In this document: piece by piece, positions 14,321 through 14,803 of the stretch | How positions within the stretch are numbered: the stretch's first letter is position 1 | Layout: every line of letters begins with the position of its first letter | Source of the DNA: Frankiales bacterium | GTDB taxonomy: Bacteria > Actinomycetota > Actinomycetes > Mycobacteriales > SCTD01 | Direction: 5' to 3' | Length of the DNA stretch: 14,803 nucleotides | NCBI GenBank assembly: GCA_025966295.1 | Contig: JAOPVD010000070.1 | Span: 1 to 14,803 of the forward strand | Translations under genes and position numbers: made by a program | Notes under the pieces: generated by a model | What the model saw: only the letters and a program-made list of their open reading frames with translations | Told to the model about the DNA's origin: nothing | Database searches by the model: none

Positions 14321-14803
14321 TCAGCTGCAGCCGCTGGTGCTTCCGCAGCTCTCGCACACGTAGCAGCTCCCGGCCGGACGCATCTTGACCCCGCAGGTCA
14401 TGCAGAGCGGAGCGTCCGCCCCGATCCCCTGCTGCGCCTCGATGAGCTCCGTCGAGGACCCGACGTGCACAACAGGCAGCTCCCGGTGCGACTCCACAGG
14501 CACGCCCTGCCGCAGCGCCTCGACGTCCACGTCGTCCTCGGCAGCCGGGGCCGCGCCGTAGGAGGTGGCCACCGTGGCGGCGCGCTCCTCGGCGGTGAAG
14601 ATGCCGAGGCCCTCGCGGGTCTCGTAGGGCAGGAAGTCCAGCGCCAGGCGACGGAACAGGTAGTCCATCACCGAGGCCGCGATGCGGATGTCGGCGTCGT
14701 CGGTCATGCCGGCCGGCTCGAAGCGCATGTTCGTGTACTTGGAGACGAACGCCTCCAGCGGCACGCCGTACTGCAGGCCGATCGAGATGCTGATCGAGAA
14801 GGC
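14321..14803 (-). CDS. nrdJ: Vitamin B12-dependent ribonucleotide reductase, C-terminal part
   Basis: The 160 codons present are the C-terminus of class II ribonucleotide reductase, which converts ribonucleotides to deoxyribonucleotides using adenosylcobalamin. The gene enters from the right edge in frame (AFSISISIGLQYGVPLEAFV). Recognisable parts are KYTNMRFEPAGMTDDADIRI, MDYLFRRLALDFLPYETREG, an acidic variable linker, and the zinc-ribbon-like end with CMTCGVKMRP, CYVCESCG and a final CS. That cysteine-rich tail is the region that relays electrons to the active site. The stop is the TGA at 14323-14321. Identification rests on the characteristic tail and the DYLFRRLALDFLP segment. It is a core housekeeping gene and marks the right side as chromosomal backbone. 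Confidence 0.93.
   Translation of the reverse strand, partial: AFSISISIGLQYGVPLEAFVSKYTNMRFEPAGMTDDADIRIAASVMDYLFRRLALDFLPYETREGLGIFTAEERAATVATSYGAAPAAEDDVDVEALRQGVPVESHRELPVVHVGSSTELIEAQQGIGADAPLCMTCGVKMRPAGSCYVCESCGSTSGCS

Noticed and set aside
1..14803. CRISPR array, tRNA or rRNA gene, insertion sequence with terminal repeats
   Set aside because: No regularly spaced repeats, no cloverleaf or rRNA-like sequence, and no transposase motif were seen on reading both strands.

Overview
The window is high-GC, densely packed DNA with GTG starts and GGAGG-type ribosome-binding sites. It encodes an HNH/DUF222 (13E12-type) endonuclease, a B12-dependent ribonucleotide reductase and a KatG catalase-peroxidase. 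Together these point to a free-living actinobacterium, possibly of the Geodermatophilaceae or a related high-GC group. The lineage is an inference from gene content and base composition, not from any marker gene. No tRNA, rRNA, CRISPR array or intact insertion sequence is visible.

Layout, left to right. Bases 1-1406 (+) hold the 3' part of an acyl-CoA synthetase. Bases 1555-2622 (+) encode a ROK-family sugar kinase. Bases 2634-4241 (-) encode a DUF222/HNH endonuclease that converges on the kinase and is divergent from katG (4525-6735, +). A DUF559 endonuclease-like gene (6732-7388, -) meets katG tail to tail with a 4-base overlap. It is divergent from a very large gene (7552-10617, +) that combines a PLD/HKD nuclease domain, a superfamily II helicase and a DUF3427-like C-terminus. 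A three-gene minus-strand operon follows, tetR (12766-12089), an LLM flavin oxidoreductase (12092-11037) and a DoxX-like membrane protein (11021-10668). A perfect 20-base palindrome lies just upstream of tetR and is the best operator candidate in the window. Divergent from tetR is a fusion of a muconolactone-isomerase-like domain to a DUF3237 domain (13085-13855, +). Bases 13856-14320 contain no intact gene. They hold a frameshifted, truncated remnant that resembles the N-terminus of a large AAA ATPase (-), then a 17-base-pair perfect hairpin that is the likely terminator of nrdJ. The C-terminal 160 residues of NrdJ run off the right edge (-).

How the parts may work together. Four nucleic-acid-related genes (DUF222/HNH, DUF559, PLD-helicase-DUF3427 and the ATPase remnant) are interspersed with stress and redox metabolism genes, which looks like an accessory region. 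The DUF559/helicase divergent pair is the best candidate for a poorly described defence or repair module, although no methyltransferase or phage-sensing gene adjoins it. The tetR-LLM-doxX operon and the divergent isomerase fusion look like a small regulated detoxification or aromatic-oxidation cassette. KatG would handle peroxide, and no furA or oxyR regulator is adjacent to it.
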